DNA of 64,000 nucleotides from Clostridia bacterium (GTDB lineage Bacteria > Bacillota > Clostridia > Peptostreptococcales > Anaerovoracaceae): assembly GCA_910575405.1 (NCBI GenBank), contig CAJTER010000022.1:1-64000 (forward strand). Reading direction: 5' to 3'. The position numbers and the translations under genes were made by a program. Below are positions 43,605-51,929 of the stretch, one piece after another. The notes below the pieces were generated by a model. That model was not told the origin of the DNA. It did not search any database and was given only the letters and a program-made list of their open reading frames with translations. The stretch's first letter is position 1; each line of letters opens with the position of its first letter.

Positions 43605-43732
43605 AAAACATATTCCCTATCATAAACCTTTTGTCTGCAAAAATCAATGGAATGTCAGAATTTTTATAGATTTTTATAAATATTAATTCAGAACAATTCT
43701 GCCTTTTCTTACCGCTCTTCTCCTGTACAAAT

Positions 43733-43771
43733 AACTCTGCCGGCAGATTTCTTTCATCTGCCAGCAGAGTG
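43733..43771 (-). terminator. intrinsic terminator
   Basis: ACTCTGCTGGCAGAT pairs with ATCTGCCGGCAGAGT (one wobble) and on the minus strand is followed by TATTT. It lies 30 bases after the stop of the secreted YiiX-like gene. Confidence 0.75.
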
Positions 43772-43802
43772 CTTCCGTGTTCAAACGCTCAATTCCGCGC
43801 GT

Positions 43803-44459
43803 TTATATACGCCCCTTTTTGTAAGTAATCTTCGTTTTGGAGGGATCCCTCAGCAGATCCGCAGGATATACAATACCTCCCCTGTAGTTCAGATTTACCT
43901 TGCATTTGTCCAGAAAGGCTGCATAAATCAGCTGCGAACAATAAAACTTATCTCTACGCTGGACATCGAAAAATCTATAATTATATGGTTTTCCAATCTG
44001 CCTGCCGCACCAATTTGCTGCTGCGGCATCCTGTTTGGCTGTCGTCTTTCTTACCGTCCCTGCCCAGCAGGATTTTTTCTTCTTCCAGTTATTGTTCCCC
44101 TTTTTTACACCATCTATGGTTCCTTCGATGACTTTTGTCTTGCTGTACACGATGGCCGCATGTCCTACCATGGATGCAATTTTATAAACCGTATCCTTTG
44201 TTACAAGAATAACGCCTTTTCTGGTGGGATATTTGCTGCGGCTGGCAGCCGATACTTTATGCCTAGACGTCTTGCTGTTCGACTCGCCCTTGTCTATATA
44301 AACCGGCTGTCGCTCCAAATCCTGAAAGAGCTGTTTCTGTTCCTTTACGGTCAGCTGATTCTTTTCCCATTTACAGCTGTCTGCTGCAAATGCCGGTACT
44401 GACGTAACCAGCAGTGCGCATACGAGCATCATCATAATAACGACTCTTTGCTTCTTCAT
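43803..44459 (-). CDS. secreted permuted papain-like hydrolase (YiiX/NlpC-P60 superfamily)
   Basis: The 218-residue protein has a signal peptide (VVIMMMLVCALLVTSVPAFA) and a C-terminal domain with the YiiX/YaeF order of catalytic parts: GHAAIVYS (His), KVIEGTIDGV (Glu) and FYCSQLIYAAFLD (Cys). This permuted papain-like fold cleaves amide or ester bonds, perhaps in the cell wall. Very basic overall. The preceding gene (lipoprotein) ends three bases upstream, so they are co-transcribed. Confidence 0.8.
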   Translation of the reverse strand: MKKQRVVIMMMLVCALLVTSVPAFAADSCKWEKNQLTVKEQKQLFQDLERQPVYIDKGESNSKTSRHKVSAASRSKYPTRKGVILVTKDTVYKIASMVGHAAIVYSKTKVIEGTIDGVKKGNNNWKKKKSCWAGTVRKTTAKQDAAAANWCGRQIGKPYNYRFFDVQRRDKFYCSQLIYAAFLDKCKVNLNYRGGIVYPADLLRDPSKTKITYKKGRI

Positions 44460-44462
44460 ACT

Positions 44463-45575
44463 TCATTCCCCCTTTAACCAAAAACTCCCGATATAAAAAT
44501 CCCCCTTGCCCCCTTCCGCCTCAATGCGGACAGAACGAACTTTTTCAAATTTCTTTTTCCTCCAGCGATACTCTGTAACAGTTCCTGTTTCACCTTCTTC
44601 AGAGCAGGAGAGGATGTACAGGCTGCTGCCACGGCTTTTCATCTGTGTAATATTCTCTTTAAAAGAACATATCTGTTTTGTGCCGCTCGCAGGATCGAAA
44701 ACGGTTATTTTATTCCCCGTTCCATAAGGCAGCTCTGTATGACCGATGAGCAGATATTCCCCGCATTTTTCAATATCCCGTACTGCACGTTCACTGGAAA
44801 AATCCACCCATGTTACCTGCTTTGTTTTGCTGTCATAACAGCCAAGCTGCGTCTTGCTTTCCGGATAGTTTTCCGGATCAGCTGACACGGAAAAGTAAAG
44901 GGTATCTCCATGCAGATACGCATCCGAGGCTCCGGTTCTGGTATGCAATCCTGTCTTTTTCCTTATTTTCAAAGTATCTGCTTCCAGCTCATACAGAGAA
45001 TATTCTTCATCATCAAAGCCCGAACCAAAGGCATATACCTCCTTCTCGTCTGCGTACAGATAATCAATAATGGAGTCTTGTATATTTACAGAATTCACCT
45101 TTCCCGTATCAATATCACATCTGCTGACTGTGCTGGATCCGTTGAGGTTGCTGCTGATGAAAATGTGCGTTTGATTTACAGAAAGTCCCATTATTCTGGT
45201 TTCCTTTTTGCCGAATGTATAAACTCTCTCCCTGCCGCTGTCTAAATCCAACGCCAGGATACAGTGTTCCTTCCGTTCCGGCGATTTGCCCTCCGGCGAT
45301 AAATATGCCACATTATTTTTTACAATCCCTGGCTTGAAAATGTCGCTCAGATTTCCATACCCCATCATCCGGCGGCACACAGCTTCATGCTCCTTATTAT
45401 AAAACGTGATAAAGGACTCATCGCTGCTGTCCGAAGAAGTACTTACCGCAAAATCAAAATTCGCATCAAATGTCTGCTCATTCTGCGCTTCTCCTGCACA
45501 TCCCGTTATAATCATCACCAATACTGCACTTACTATGGCCCTGCTCCATTTTAAAGCTGCTTTTTTCACGTTCAT
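44463..45575 (-). CDS. lipoprotein, probable beta-propeller
   Basis: The 370-residue protein has a lipobox (VLVMIITGCAGE). The rest consists of repeated four-strand units of 40-45 residues (CILALDLDSGRERVYTFGKK; ISSNLNGSSTVSRCDIDTGK; DYLYADEKEVYAFGSGFD; GDTLYFSVSADP; CGEYLLIGHTELPYGTGNKI), the look of a beta-propeller of the DUF5050/WD-like secreted type. No function is recognised; the pairing with the YiiX-like hydrolase suggests a cell-surface binding role. Starts with ATG behind AGAGGGG. Confidence 0.7.
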   Translation of the reverse strand: MNVKKAALKWSRAIVSAVLVMIITGCAGEAQNEQTFDANFDFAVSTSSDSSDESFITFYNKEHEAVCRRMMGYGNLSDIFKPGIVKNNVAYLSPEGKSPERKEHCILALDLDSGRERVYTFGKKETRIMGLSVNQTHIFISSNLNGSSTVSRCDIDTGKVNSVNIQDSIIDYLYADEKEVYAFGSGFDDEEYSLYELEADTLKIRKKTGLHTRTGASDAYLHGDTLYFSVSADPENYPESKTQLGCYDSKTKQVTWVDFSSERAVRDIEKCGEYLLIGHTELPYGTGNKITVFDPASGTKQICSFKENITQMKSRGSSLYILSCSEEGETGTVTEYRWRKKKFEKVRSVRIEAEGGKGDFYIGSFWLKGE

Positions 45576-45681
45576 TCTGTTCCCCTCTTTTCAACAAAAT
45601 CCCAATTTCAGTAATAACGCTGCTGTGGTCTGTCTCTACACATGGCTATCTCCCCTTTCATTTTTTTCTTTATTTTACTTA

Positions 45682-45710
45682 ATTTTACATATAATCAATC
45701 CTGTTGTCAA
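45682..45710 (-). promoter_or_regulatory. promoter of lipoprotein/YiiX operon
   Basis: On the minus strand TTGACA (45710-45705), 17 bases, TAAAAT (45687-45682), about 105 bases before the lipoprotein start. The rest of the 353-base gap up to 45928 holds A/T-rich sequence and the cut-locus terminator; no gene is supported. Confidence 0.7.
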
Positions 45711-45830
45711 GCGTTTTTTTCTTTAAATTCTATTTTTTTACAAATTTTGTTTCAAAAAATATTGTACGACCACTTAAGAATTAGAGTGATCCGTACAATA
45801 CTCTGGGAAATGGCAGGAGCACAATAAAAT

Positions 45831-45876
45831 CAGGCGGCCCCTCATAGCCTCAAAGGCTTCATAAAGGAACCGCCTG
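45831..45876 (-). terminator. terminator at the end of the cut locus
   Basis: CAGGCGG and CCGCCTG with an inner AGCC/GGCT stem form a long hairpin followed by ATTTTATT on the minus strand, 53 bases after the alcohol dehydrogenase stop. Confidence 0.75.
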
Positions 45877-45928
45877 TTCACCTGTGCTCTCTGTAAGCAG
45901 TCTGGAGTAACAGATTTAGGTAAAAAGC

Positions 45929-47059
45929 TTAAGCAAAAGGGGCAATCTTTCCTAAGATTTCCTCAATATCCCCTGCCTTTGCTTTCCTGGGATTTGTGGT
46001 CGTACATGTATCGGCCAGGGCAGCCTTCACCATATCCGGCAGTAAGCCTTTCACTGCTTCCGGGTCAACGTCCATTTTTTTCAAGGTATCCGGTATCCCG
46101 AATGCACGCTCCATCTCCCGAATTTTCCGGATCAAACTGCCTACTGCCACAGTCCGGTTTGTATAGGGAAGGCCGATGAGCTTCGCCATTCTCTGATATT
46201 TGCTGGCGCAGCGATTTTTTTCGCTCTCCTCAATTCTGGCATTAAAGGCAATAACATGAGGAAGAACCAGAGCATTGCTCCTGCCGTGGGAGATGTGAAA
46301 TTTTCCACCGATTGCATGGGCGATACTATGGCAGATGCCCAGACCTGCCGTATTGAAGGCCATTCCCGCAAGACATGCCGCGTTGTGAACCTTTTCTCTG
46401 GCAATCAGATCGTTTCCATCTTTATATGCCTGAGGGAGAAAACGCATCAGCAGTGTGACCGCTTTCTCTGCCAGTGCGTCTGTAAAGTCAGTGGCTTCTG
46501 TGGAAACGTAGGCTTCCAGTGCGTGGGTCAGGGCATCAAGTCCCGTATCTGCTGTAACAGCTGGCGGTACTGTCTGTACCAGCTCCGGATCCAGAATTGC
46601 CACCATGGGCTGCAGAGACTGGCTCACCAGAGGATATTTCACACCCTCCTGGGCATTTGTAATCACAGAGAATTTTGTAACTTCTGATCCAGTTCCGCTG
46701 GTAGTTGGAATTGCAAAGCATTCCTCTACATTCACATAATTCATCTGCCTTGATAATTCCCGAATGGCTTTTGCCGCGTCAATAGCAGAGCCTCCGCCAA
46801 GGGCTATCATGACCTGTGCCTTGCATTCTACCAGACATTTGATTCCTTCCGCAACCACTTCAATAGGCGGATCCGGAACGATCCTGCTGAAGACAAATAC
46901 CTGACAGGATTGCAGGTGTTTTTTGATTTTGTCCACTGCGCCTGACTGTTCCATGAAACTGTCGCAGACAATCAGTACGCTTTTTTCTTTTATTTCTTCT
47001 AATCGGCACAAGGCATTTTCGCCGAAAAAGACATTTGTGCTGATGCTGAATTCTTTCAT
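45929..47059 (-). CDS. iron-containing alcohol dehydrogenase (PduQ/CutO-like)
   Basis: The 376-residue group-III alcohol dehydrogenase would reduce acetaldehyde to ethanol with NADH. Visible: the nucleotide-binding [30 protein letters not shown], and the iron ligands in [16 protein letters not shown] (Asp, His) and the H-x3-H/H region [26 protein letters not shown]. It is the last gene of the choline microcompartment locus and regenerates NAD+ for the aldehyde dehydrogenase. It shows no clear extra encapsulation peptide. Starts with ATG behind AAAGGAG. Confidence 0.93.
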   Translation of the reverse strand: MKEFSISTNVFFGENALCRLEEIKEKSVLIVCDSFMEQSGAVDKIKKHLQSCQVFVFSRIVPDPPIEVVAEGIKCLVECKAQVMIALGGGSAIDAAKAIRELSRQMNYVNVEECFAIPTTSGTGSEVTKFSVITNAQEGVKYPLVSQSLQPMVAILDPELVQTVPPAVTADTGLDALTHALEAYVSTEATDFTDALAEKAVTLLMRFLPQAYKDGNDLIAREKVHNAACLAGMAFNTAGLGICHSIAHAIGGKFHISHGRSNALVLPHVIAFNARIEESEKNRCASKYQRMAKLIGLPYTNRTVAVGSLIRKIREMERAFGIPDTLKKMDVDPEAVKGLLPDMVKAALADTCTTTNPRKAKAGDIEEILGKIAPFA

Positions 47060-47091
47060 TATTTGCTCCTTTTTGCCCTTCTGACTCCGCC

Positions 47092-47415
47092 TTAATGGGG
47101 CGATCCAAAGAGATTTAAAATTACTACGCCTGTCAGAATCAGAAGAATCCCGAATACTCCTGCCGGAGTAACCCCCTCTTTAAAGAGAAATACGGAAACC
47201 AGTGTGGATACTACAATGCCCAGACCTGACCAGATTGCATATGCAAAACTCAGATTAATGTGCTCCAAAGCCTTTGCAAAACAATAAAAACAGATACTGT
47301 AGGACACAATGGTAATCAGGGAAGGCCACAGCTTTGTAAAGCCTTCCGTGTATTTTAAAAAAGTGGTTCCCAGGAGTTCTCCTCCAATGGCAATAGCCAA
47401 AAATACATTGTACAT
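47092..47415 (-). CDS. small multidrug resistance (SMR, EmrE-like) transporter
   Basis: A 107-residue four-helix protein with the SMR hallmarks: a membrane-embedded Glu14 or nearby in [37 protein letters not shown] (the WxGxG loop) and a last hydrophobic helix. SMR proteins exchange quaternary ammonium compounds for protons; next to a choline lyase a role in choline, trimethylamine or betaine movement is plausible, and SMR genes are known in other cut loci. It lies five bases after the hydrogenase-like gene. Confidence 0.9.
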   Translation of the reverse strand: MYNVFLAIAIGGELLGTTFLKYTEGFTKLWPSLITIVSYSICFYCFAKALEHINLSFAYAIWSGLGIVVSTLVSVFLFKEGVTPAGVFGILLILTGVVILNLFGSPH

Positions 47416-47420
47416 AAAAT

Positions 47421-48770
47421 TTACCGCCTATAATATGTCGTGTGAAGCAGCTTTTCAGAAAGCTCACCTAACGGTTCTTTATAAAATTCCTGGTAAACCT
47501 GCTGGATCTCCGGATTGTCTACGGAGTTTCGCAGGGTCATTCTCGCATCTTCCGCGTACATGCTGCGAATGCGGCTCAGACGAATATCATTTGTCACCGG
47601 AATGGTATGCATTTGAGGTTGACCCGCACCGCTGATGCAGCCGCCCGGGCAAGTCATAACTTCCACAAAGTGATAGCCGGAAATATCGCCTTCCAGAAAT
47701 CTGGCAGCATTGGCAGTTCCGTATATAACTGCCACCTTCACGGTGGTATCCCCGATTTCTGCGGAGGCTTCCTTTACACCTTCCAGTCCCCGCACTGGCT
47801 GAAATTCCAGAAGCTTATCCGGCGGAGGATTACCCGTCAGGCTCTGATATGCCATACGCAGAGCTGCCTCCATAACGCCGCCTGTATTTCCGAAAATCAC
47901 TCCGGCCCCGCTGCCCTTTCCCAGAACAGAATCAAAGTCCATGTCCGGCAGAGCAGCAAAGTCGATCTGCTCCTGCTGCATCCACTGTGCCAGCTCTTTT
48001 GTGGTAATCACGTAATCATTGTCTCGCATGGATGGTTCGCCCAGCAGCTTTCCTGCGTCATTCAGCTCAGGTCTGCGTATCTCCGCTTTTTTGGCAGTAC
48101 ATGGCGTTACGTTGACCGTAACGATGTGGCGCGGAGAAAGAGCCTGCTTTGCCGCAAAATATGTCTTGATGGTCGCTCCCTGCATGCCAATTGGGCTTTT
48201 GGCAGAGGAAAGATGCGGTATGATTTGCGGATAATACGTTTCCACAAATTTGACCCATGCAGGACAGCAGCTTGTAAACTGAGGAAGGGGGGCACTGCCC
48301 GTCAGGATCCGTTTGATAAGCTCACAGCCTTCCTCTATAATCGTCAGATCTGCTGAAAAGGTCACGTCAAAAACATAGTCCGCTCCCAGCGTTTTTATAG
48401 CTGCCACCATTTTGCCCTCTGCGTAAGCGCCTGCCTGATCAAGAAATGCGTCTCCAATGCCGACCCGTACAGACGGCGATGTAGAGAAGACTACGATCTT
48501 TTCCGGATCCCGGATAGCTGCCCGTACATCGTCTATCTCCGATTTGACCTGGAGAGACTGCTCCGGACAGGCGGCGCTGCACTGGCCGCAGTTGATACAG
48601 GCGTTTTCCGTCTCACTTCCAGCAGGCGCGATCCTCTTTCCTGCTACACCGATTTCCTCACTGCAGACCGCCAGACAGTGTCCGCATTCCACGCACAGGC
48701 TTTCATCCTTTATAATGGATGGGTTGCTGCCTGCTACGGCAACGCAGCTTTGATAGTTGTTGTGATTCAT
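47421..48770 (-). CDS. [FeFe]-hydrogenase-like protein with two N-terminal [4Fe-4S] motifs
   Basis: The 449-residue protein has two ferredoxin motifs (Cys26-29-32-36; Cys58-61-64-68) and an H-cluster domain. L1 is TSCCPAW (Cys168 as proton relay, Cys169 as ligand), L2 is TPCTAKKAE (Cys224), and L3 is TCPGGCISGAGQP (Cys374, Cys378), so all four H-cluster cysteines are kept. The L2 Met of classical enzymes is Thr (Thr222) and L1 has Ala for Gly, features that recall the poorly characterised group B [FeFe]-hydrogenases. No NADH or [2Fe-2S] domain is present. It lies 27 bases after the CooS-like gene. It could make or use H2, or sense it; maturases HydEFG are not in the window. Confidence 0.88.
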   Translation of the reverse strand: MNHNNYQSCVAVAGSNPSIIKDESLCVECGHCLAVCSEEIGVAGKRIAPAGSETENACINCGQCSAACPEQSLQVKSEIDDVRAAIRDPEKIVVFSTSPSVRVGIGDAFLDQAGAYAEGKMVAAIKTLGADYVFDVTFSADLTIIEEGCELIKRILTGSAPLPQFTSCCPAWVKFVETYYPQIIPHLSSAKSPIGMQGATIKTYFAAKQALSPRHIVTVNVTPCTAKKAEIRRPELNDAGKLLGEPSMRDNDYVITTKELAQWMQQEQIDFAALPDMDFDSVLGKGSGAGVIFGNTGGVMEAALRMAYQSLTGNPPPDKLLEFQPVRGLEGVKEASAEIGDTTVKVAVIYGTANAARFLEGDISGYHFVEVMTCPGGCISGAGQPQMHTIPVTNDIRLSRIRSMYAEDARMTLRNSVDNPEIQQVYQEFYKEPLGELSEKLLHTTYYRR

Positions 48771-48797
48771 AATTCAAAGCTCCTTTCCCGCAGGCCC

Positions 48798-50813
48798 TTA
48801 TATGCCCAGCCCGCTGCGTTTTTGTGCAATAACAGCTTCCAGCTTATCTGCTGCCGCATCTATATCCGTTTCCACAACAAGCTGCCCACCGGTCAATTGC
48901 TTCATCTGGTTGGTCAGAACATCAAGGGCAACCGGACTTCCCGTTACAAATGGTGGCAGTCCCAGGTGCAGAGTAAAGCCGAGAGCCAAAGCAAACGCTC
49001 CGTCTGCCAGAGCCTGTTCCTCCAGCCACTGCGGCGCGGACAGAACCAGCGGCAGCTGCGGAAGATCGATTCCCAGCTCTCCTGCCAGTTCTCCTGCAGC
49101 CAGCTCCATGCGGCCGATTGCAAGACAGGGGCCAAAATTGAGCACTGGCGGAATTCCCAGGGATTTGCAGACTGCCTTCAGATTTTCGCCCGCAAGGTCT
49201 GCTGCCTGAGGACTCATAAGCCCGCAGTTTGCCAGTCCGCCGCAGGTACAACCTGCCGATAATACCAGAATGTCCTTTTGAATCAGCTTTTTAACCAGCT
49301 CTACTGTATACACGTCGTGACCTTTTGCCCGTAGATTCGAACAACCTACGACTCCTGCTATGCCTTTTATCTTCCCCTGTTTCAGAAGATCGATGAGCGG
49401 CCCGTAGCTTCCGCCGAGAAATTCCTTCAGCGTTACTTCTGTTACTCCAGTAATGACATCCGCATATCCGTGGGATGCCATGGCATTTGTGCGGCCTTTT
49501 CCCGTGTTTTGAGAAACCAGCTGCGCAAGGGCCTTTTCCAGGTCAGCTCCCTGCAGCTCTCTTCCTGCTATGGAGATAATGCCTTCTGCCAGCCTGCCTG
49601 CCAGTCCCTGGTTTTTTTCCTGAGAGGGAGTCCTGCAGATACCTTTGTTTTGGTAGGATTCCAAAGCCTTATCTGCAATGATGCGGCTGATTTCCTCTTT
49701 CTGTTCATATGTGTAAGGAAGGGACTGCGCATTTGCCTTCTTTGCCACATCATCCAGACAGAGCTGCGGGATGGAAAGCGCATCGCAGATAGGTTCAATA
49801 CCCGGAAGCGTGCAGTTAAACTCCGATAGCACCAGATCAATACAGCCTGTAGCAAGAACAGCCTCACTCGTATAATTGTTTCCCGCATGACCGCAAAAAG
49901 CATCGGTTCCCGCGGCTTTTCGCAGCTGGAAATCCTGTCCTACACAGGTGCAGCCTACCAGCTTGATCCCCTTTGCTCCTGCTGCAGCCGCCTGCTGCCT
50001 GACTTTTTCTGAGGCCAAGTAGTCCTGTAAGTCTGAAAAGAGAGCGTGCTGATGCCCAGTCACCATAATATTGACGCATTCCGGATCAATGACCCGCAGA
50101 CCTGCAGGCTCAAAGCTTATTTTCCCCTCGCCCATGAGAATATCATTGAGCAGATTGGTGAGAACCAGTCCGTAAACGCCGGTAGAAATGCCCAGACGAA
50201 GACAATGCATCAGCATATCCGCAGGATCCGAATTCAGGTTTGTGGAAGTTTTCACAACTGCGCTGAAAATCTCATCCTTTGCGCCACCCGGAAGGATCCC
50301 CAGCTTTTCCCAGACCTTTGTCCTGGCAGGATAGGCCAGTTTTGCCGCCAGCTCCATCTTTTCATCCGCATCCTTTCGCAGATCGGAAAGAACGAGACGG
50401 GCAATGTCAGCAGCCTTATCCCACTGGCTGTAGCCTTTGGCCCCTAACAGTCCCGCCAGGCGCTCTAAAGTTTCCTGCCCCTTCAGGGGAACGCGGTTTT
50501 CGGCAGCCTTCATAAGCTCCTTTGCTGCATTCTCTGCCACATGGATGTAGCAGCCTGAGCCCGCCGCAATAGAGCGCAGAAAATTTCGTACCGCGATTGT
50601 ATCTGCATCAGCCCCGCAGACTCCCTTTGGCCTGGCAGGGGAAAGCCGGCAGGGACCATTAGAACAGAGACGGCAGCATATGCCCTGCAGGCCATAGCCG
50701 CATTTATTCTCCTGTACCATCATTCTGTGATGGGAAGTGTCCAAATCCAGGCCTTTGATAAATTGTTCCAGCATCTGGTCTGCATCCCGACAGACCCTTT
50801 TGTTCTTTTCCAT
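48798..50813 (-). CDS. CooS-like (Ni-CO dehydrogenase family) protein with altered active site
   Basis: The 671-residue protein follows the CooS plan. B/D-cluster cysteines are present (Cys38, 46, 47, 50, 55, 66, in CGYGLQGICCRLCSNGPC and GVCG), and C-cluster ligands align with His254 (GHQH), Cys290, Cys334, Cys491, Cys522 and Cys563. Against my memory of CODH-II, three features differ: the acid-base lysine of the HEKA motif is Gln600 (LEEQALADG), the proton-relay His ladder is reduced to His91 (GCYIHVAENAA), and an insertion of about 45 residues lies near 390-440. It may therefore bind a cluster but not oxidise CO in the usual way. AGGGAGAG precedes the ATG. Next gene: [FeFe]-hydrogenase-like. 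Confidence 0.85.
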   Translation of the reverse strand: MEKNKRVCRDADQMLEQFIKGLDLDTSHHRMMVQENKCGYGLQGICCRLCSNGPCRLSPARPKGVCGADADTIAVRNFLRSIAAGSGCYIHVAENAAKELMKAAENRVPLKGQETLERLAGLLGAKGYSQWDKAADIARLVLSDLRKDADEKMELAAKLAYPARTKVWEKLGILPGGAKDEIFSAVVKTSTNLNSDPADMLMHCLRLGISTGVYGLVLTNLLNDILMGEGKISFEPAGLRVIDPECVNIMVTGHQHALFSDLQDYLASEKVRQQAAAAGAKGIKLVGCTCVGQDFQLRKAAGTDAFCGHAGNNYTSEAVLATGCIDLVLSEFNCTLPGIEPICDALSIPQLCLDDVAKKANAQSLPYTYEQKEEISRIIADKALESYQNKGICRTPSQEKNQGLAGRLAEGIISIAGRELQGADLEKALAQLVSQNTGKGRTNAMASHGYADVITGVTEVTLKEFLGGSYGPLIDLLKQGKIKGIAGVVGCSNLRAKGHDVYTVELVKKLIQKDILVLSAGCTCGGLANCGLMSPQAADLAGENLKAVCKSLGIPPVLNFGPCLAIGRMELAAGELAGELGIDLPQLPLVLSAPQWLEEQALADGAFALALGFTLHLGLPPFVTGSPVALDVLTNQMKQLTGGQLVVETDIDAAADKLEAVIAQKRSGLGI

Positions 50814-50876
50814 ATGTTACTCTCCCTAATGTAAATTCTGTATCTTCTGATGGATGAAAACGCTGTAAACAAAGAG

Positions 50877-50903
50877 AGAGGCAGGTAAGTTCTACCTGCC
50901 TCT
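50877..50903 (-). terminator. hairpin between shell-protein and CooS-like genes
   Basis: AGAGGCAGGTA and TACCTGCCTCT form a perfect 11-pair stem with a five-base loop. On the minus strand CTCTTTGTTT follows, so termination is likely partial. It separates the core microcompartment genes from the CooS-like/hydrogenase/SMR/alcohol-dehydrogenase group. Confidence 0.65.
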
Positions 50904-50926
50904 GCAATTGTCATTTACCCTGGCTC

Positions 50927-51217
50927 TTATTTGTCTTCTTTTTTGGTTGGCAGGATATCTTCAACTTCTGCGTGCGGACGAGGAATAACGTGTACAGAAA
51001 TCAGTTCTCCTACTCTCTGTGCAGCAGCAGCTCCGGCATCGGTAGCAGCTTTAACTGCGCCTACGTCTCCTCTTACCATAACGGTTACCAGTCCGCCGCC
51101 AACGTGCTCTTTACCGATGAGGTAAACATTCGCTGCCTTAACCATGGCATCCGCAGCTTCGATAGAACCTACTAAACCTTTTGTTTCGATCATTCCTAAC
51201 GCATCATACTTAGTCAT
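50927..51217 (-). CDS. BMC-H shell protein (PduA/EutM type)
   Basis: A 96-residue single BMC-domain protein: [57 protein letters not shown] and the closing [19 protein letters not shown]-type tail. Such proteins form cyclic hexamers that tile the flat facets of the microcompartment, with a central pore for substrates. It is the most canonical shell protein in the locus and presumably the main facet component. AGGAGG precedes the ATG. Confidence 0.96.
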   Translation of the reverse strand: MTKYDALGMIETKGLVGSIEAADAMVKAANVYLIGKEHVGGGLVTVMVRGDVGAVKAATDAGAAAAQRVGELISVHVIPRPHAEVEDILPTKKEDK

Positions 51218-51273
51218 CTTTTTTTCCTCCTAAAGATTCTCAAAATTTAACACTTTACAAATTTACTTTTGAT

Positions 51274-51927
51274 TTATTTTTTAATTTTAATTGTTGTTGA
51301 TGAAGTAATACTCATGGCATTGGCCTCTTCTGTATCAACATGACACTCCAGAGCCGATGCATCGTTTGCCCGAACAGCCACATTGGCGTATGTACCGCCC
51401 CGCGGCCCTTCGATTTCGATATCCACAATCTGTCCATCGTGAACGTCGTACAAAGCGGCATCCTGCGGCGTCATGTGAATATGTCTCTGGGCAACAATGA
51501 GTCCTTCTTTTATCTGCACGGAACCCTTTGGCCCGATGATGGTAATTCCCGGTGTTCCTGCCAAATCACCCGACAATCTTGCCGGTGCTGAAACGCCAAG
51601 CTTAAAACCGTCTCCTGTCAGAATTTCCACCTGCGTCTTGCTGCGGACCGGTCCCAGGACTCTTATCTTTTCGATAGCGCCCTTTGGTCCGCATATGGTT
51701 ACCGTTTCCTTGCAGGCAAACTGGCCAGGCTGGGACAAATCCTTAATCGGTGTCAGCTGATACCCCGCTCCAAAGAGCGTATCCAGATCAGCCTGTGAAA
51801 GATGGAGATGGCGGTTTGAAACTCCTACAGGAATTCCGCACGGTTTCTGCTTTGCTCCTGCCTGGGTGCAATCCTGCATTGCTTCCAGTAAAAGCTTTAA
51901 GACAGCTTCATAATTTCCGTTTGCCAT
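51274..51927 (-). CDS. pduL: phosphotransacylase PduL
   Basis: The 217-residue protein has the two PduL repeat domains with zinc-binding histidines in VSNRHLHLSQADLD and VAQRHIHMTPQDAALYD, plus GPKGAIEKIRVLGPVRSKTQVEI. It converts acetyl-CoA and phosphate to acetyl phosphate and CoA, recycling CoA inside the shell. The first about 20 residues (NYEAVLKLLLEAMQDC) form an amphipathic helix suited as an encapsulation peptide, as in other microcompartment PduL proteins. Starts with ATG behind AAGGGGG, right after the aldehyde dehydrogenase stop. Confidence 0.95.
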   Translation of the reverse strand: MANGNYEAVLKLLLEAMQDCTQAGAKQKPCGIPVGVSNRHLHLSQADLDTLFGAGYQLTPIKDLSQPGQFACKETVTICGPKGAIEKIRVLGPVRSKTQVEILTGDGFKLGVSAPARLSGDLAGTPGITIIGPKGSVQIKEGLIVAQRHIHMTPQDAALYDVHDGQIVDIEIEGPRGGTYANVAVRANDASALECHVDTEEANAMSITSSTTIKIKK

Positions 51928-51929
51928 CT

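Noticed and set aside
45642-45827. Plus-strand frame of 61 codons upstream of the cut terminator
   Set aside because: It lies over the lipoprotein promoter, is Phe/Leu/Ile-rich from A/T-rich DNA, and has no ribosome site.
48798-50813. Calling the CooS-like gene a normal carbon monoxide dehydrogenase
   Set aside because: The catalytic lysine and most relay histidines appear replaced, and no CO-related genes (cooC, cooF, acs) lie nearby.
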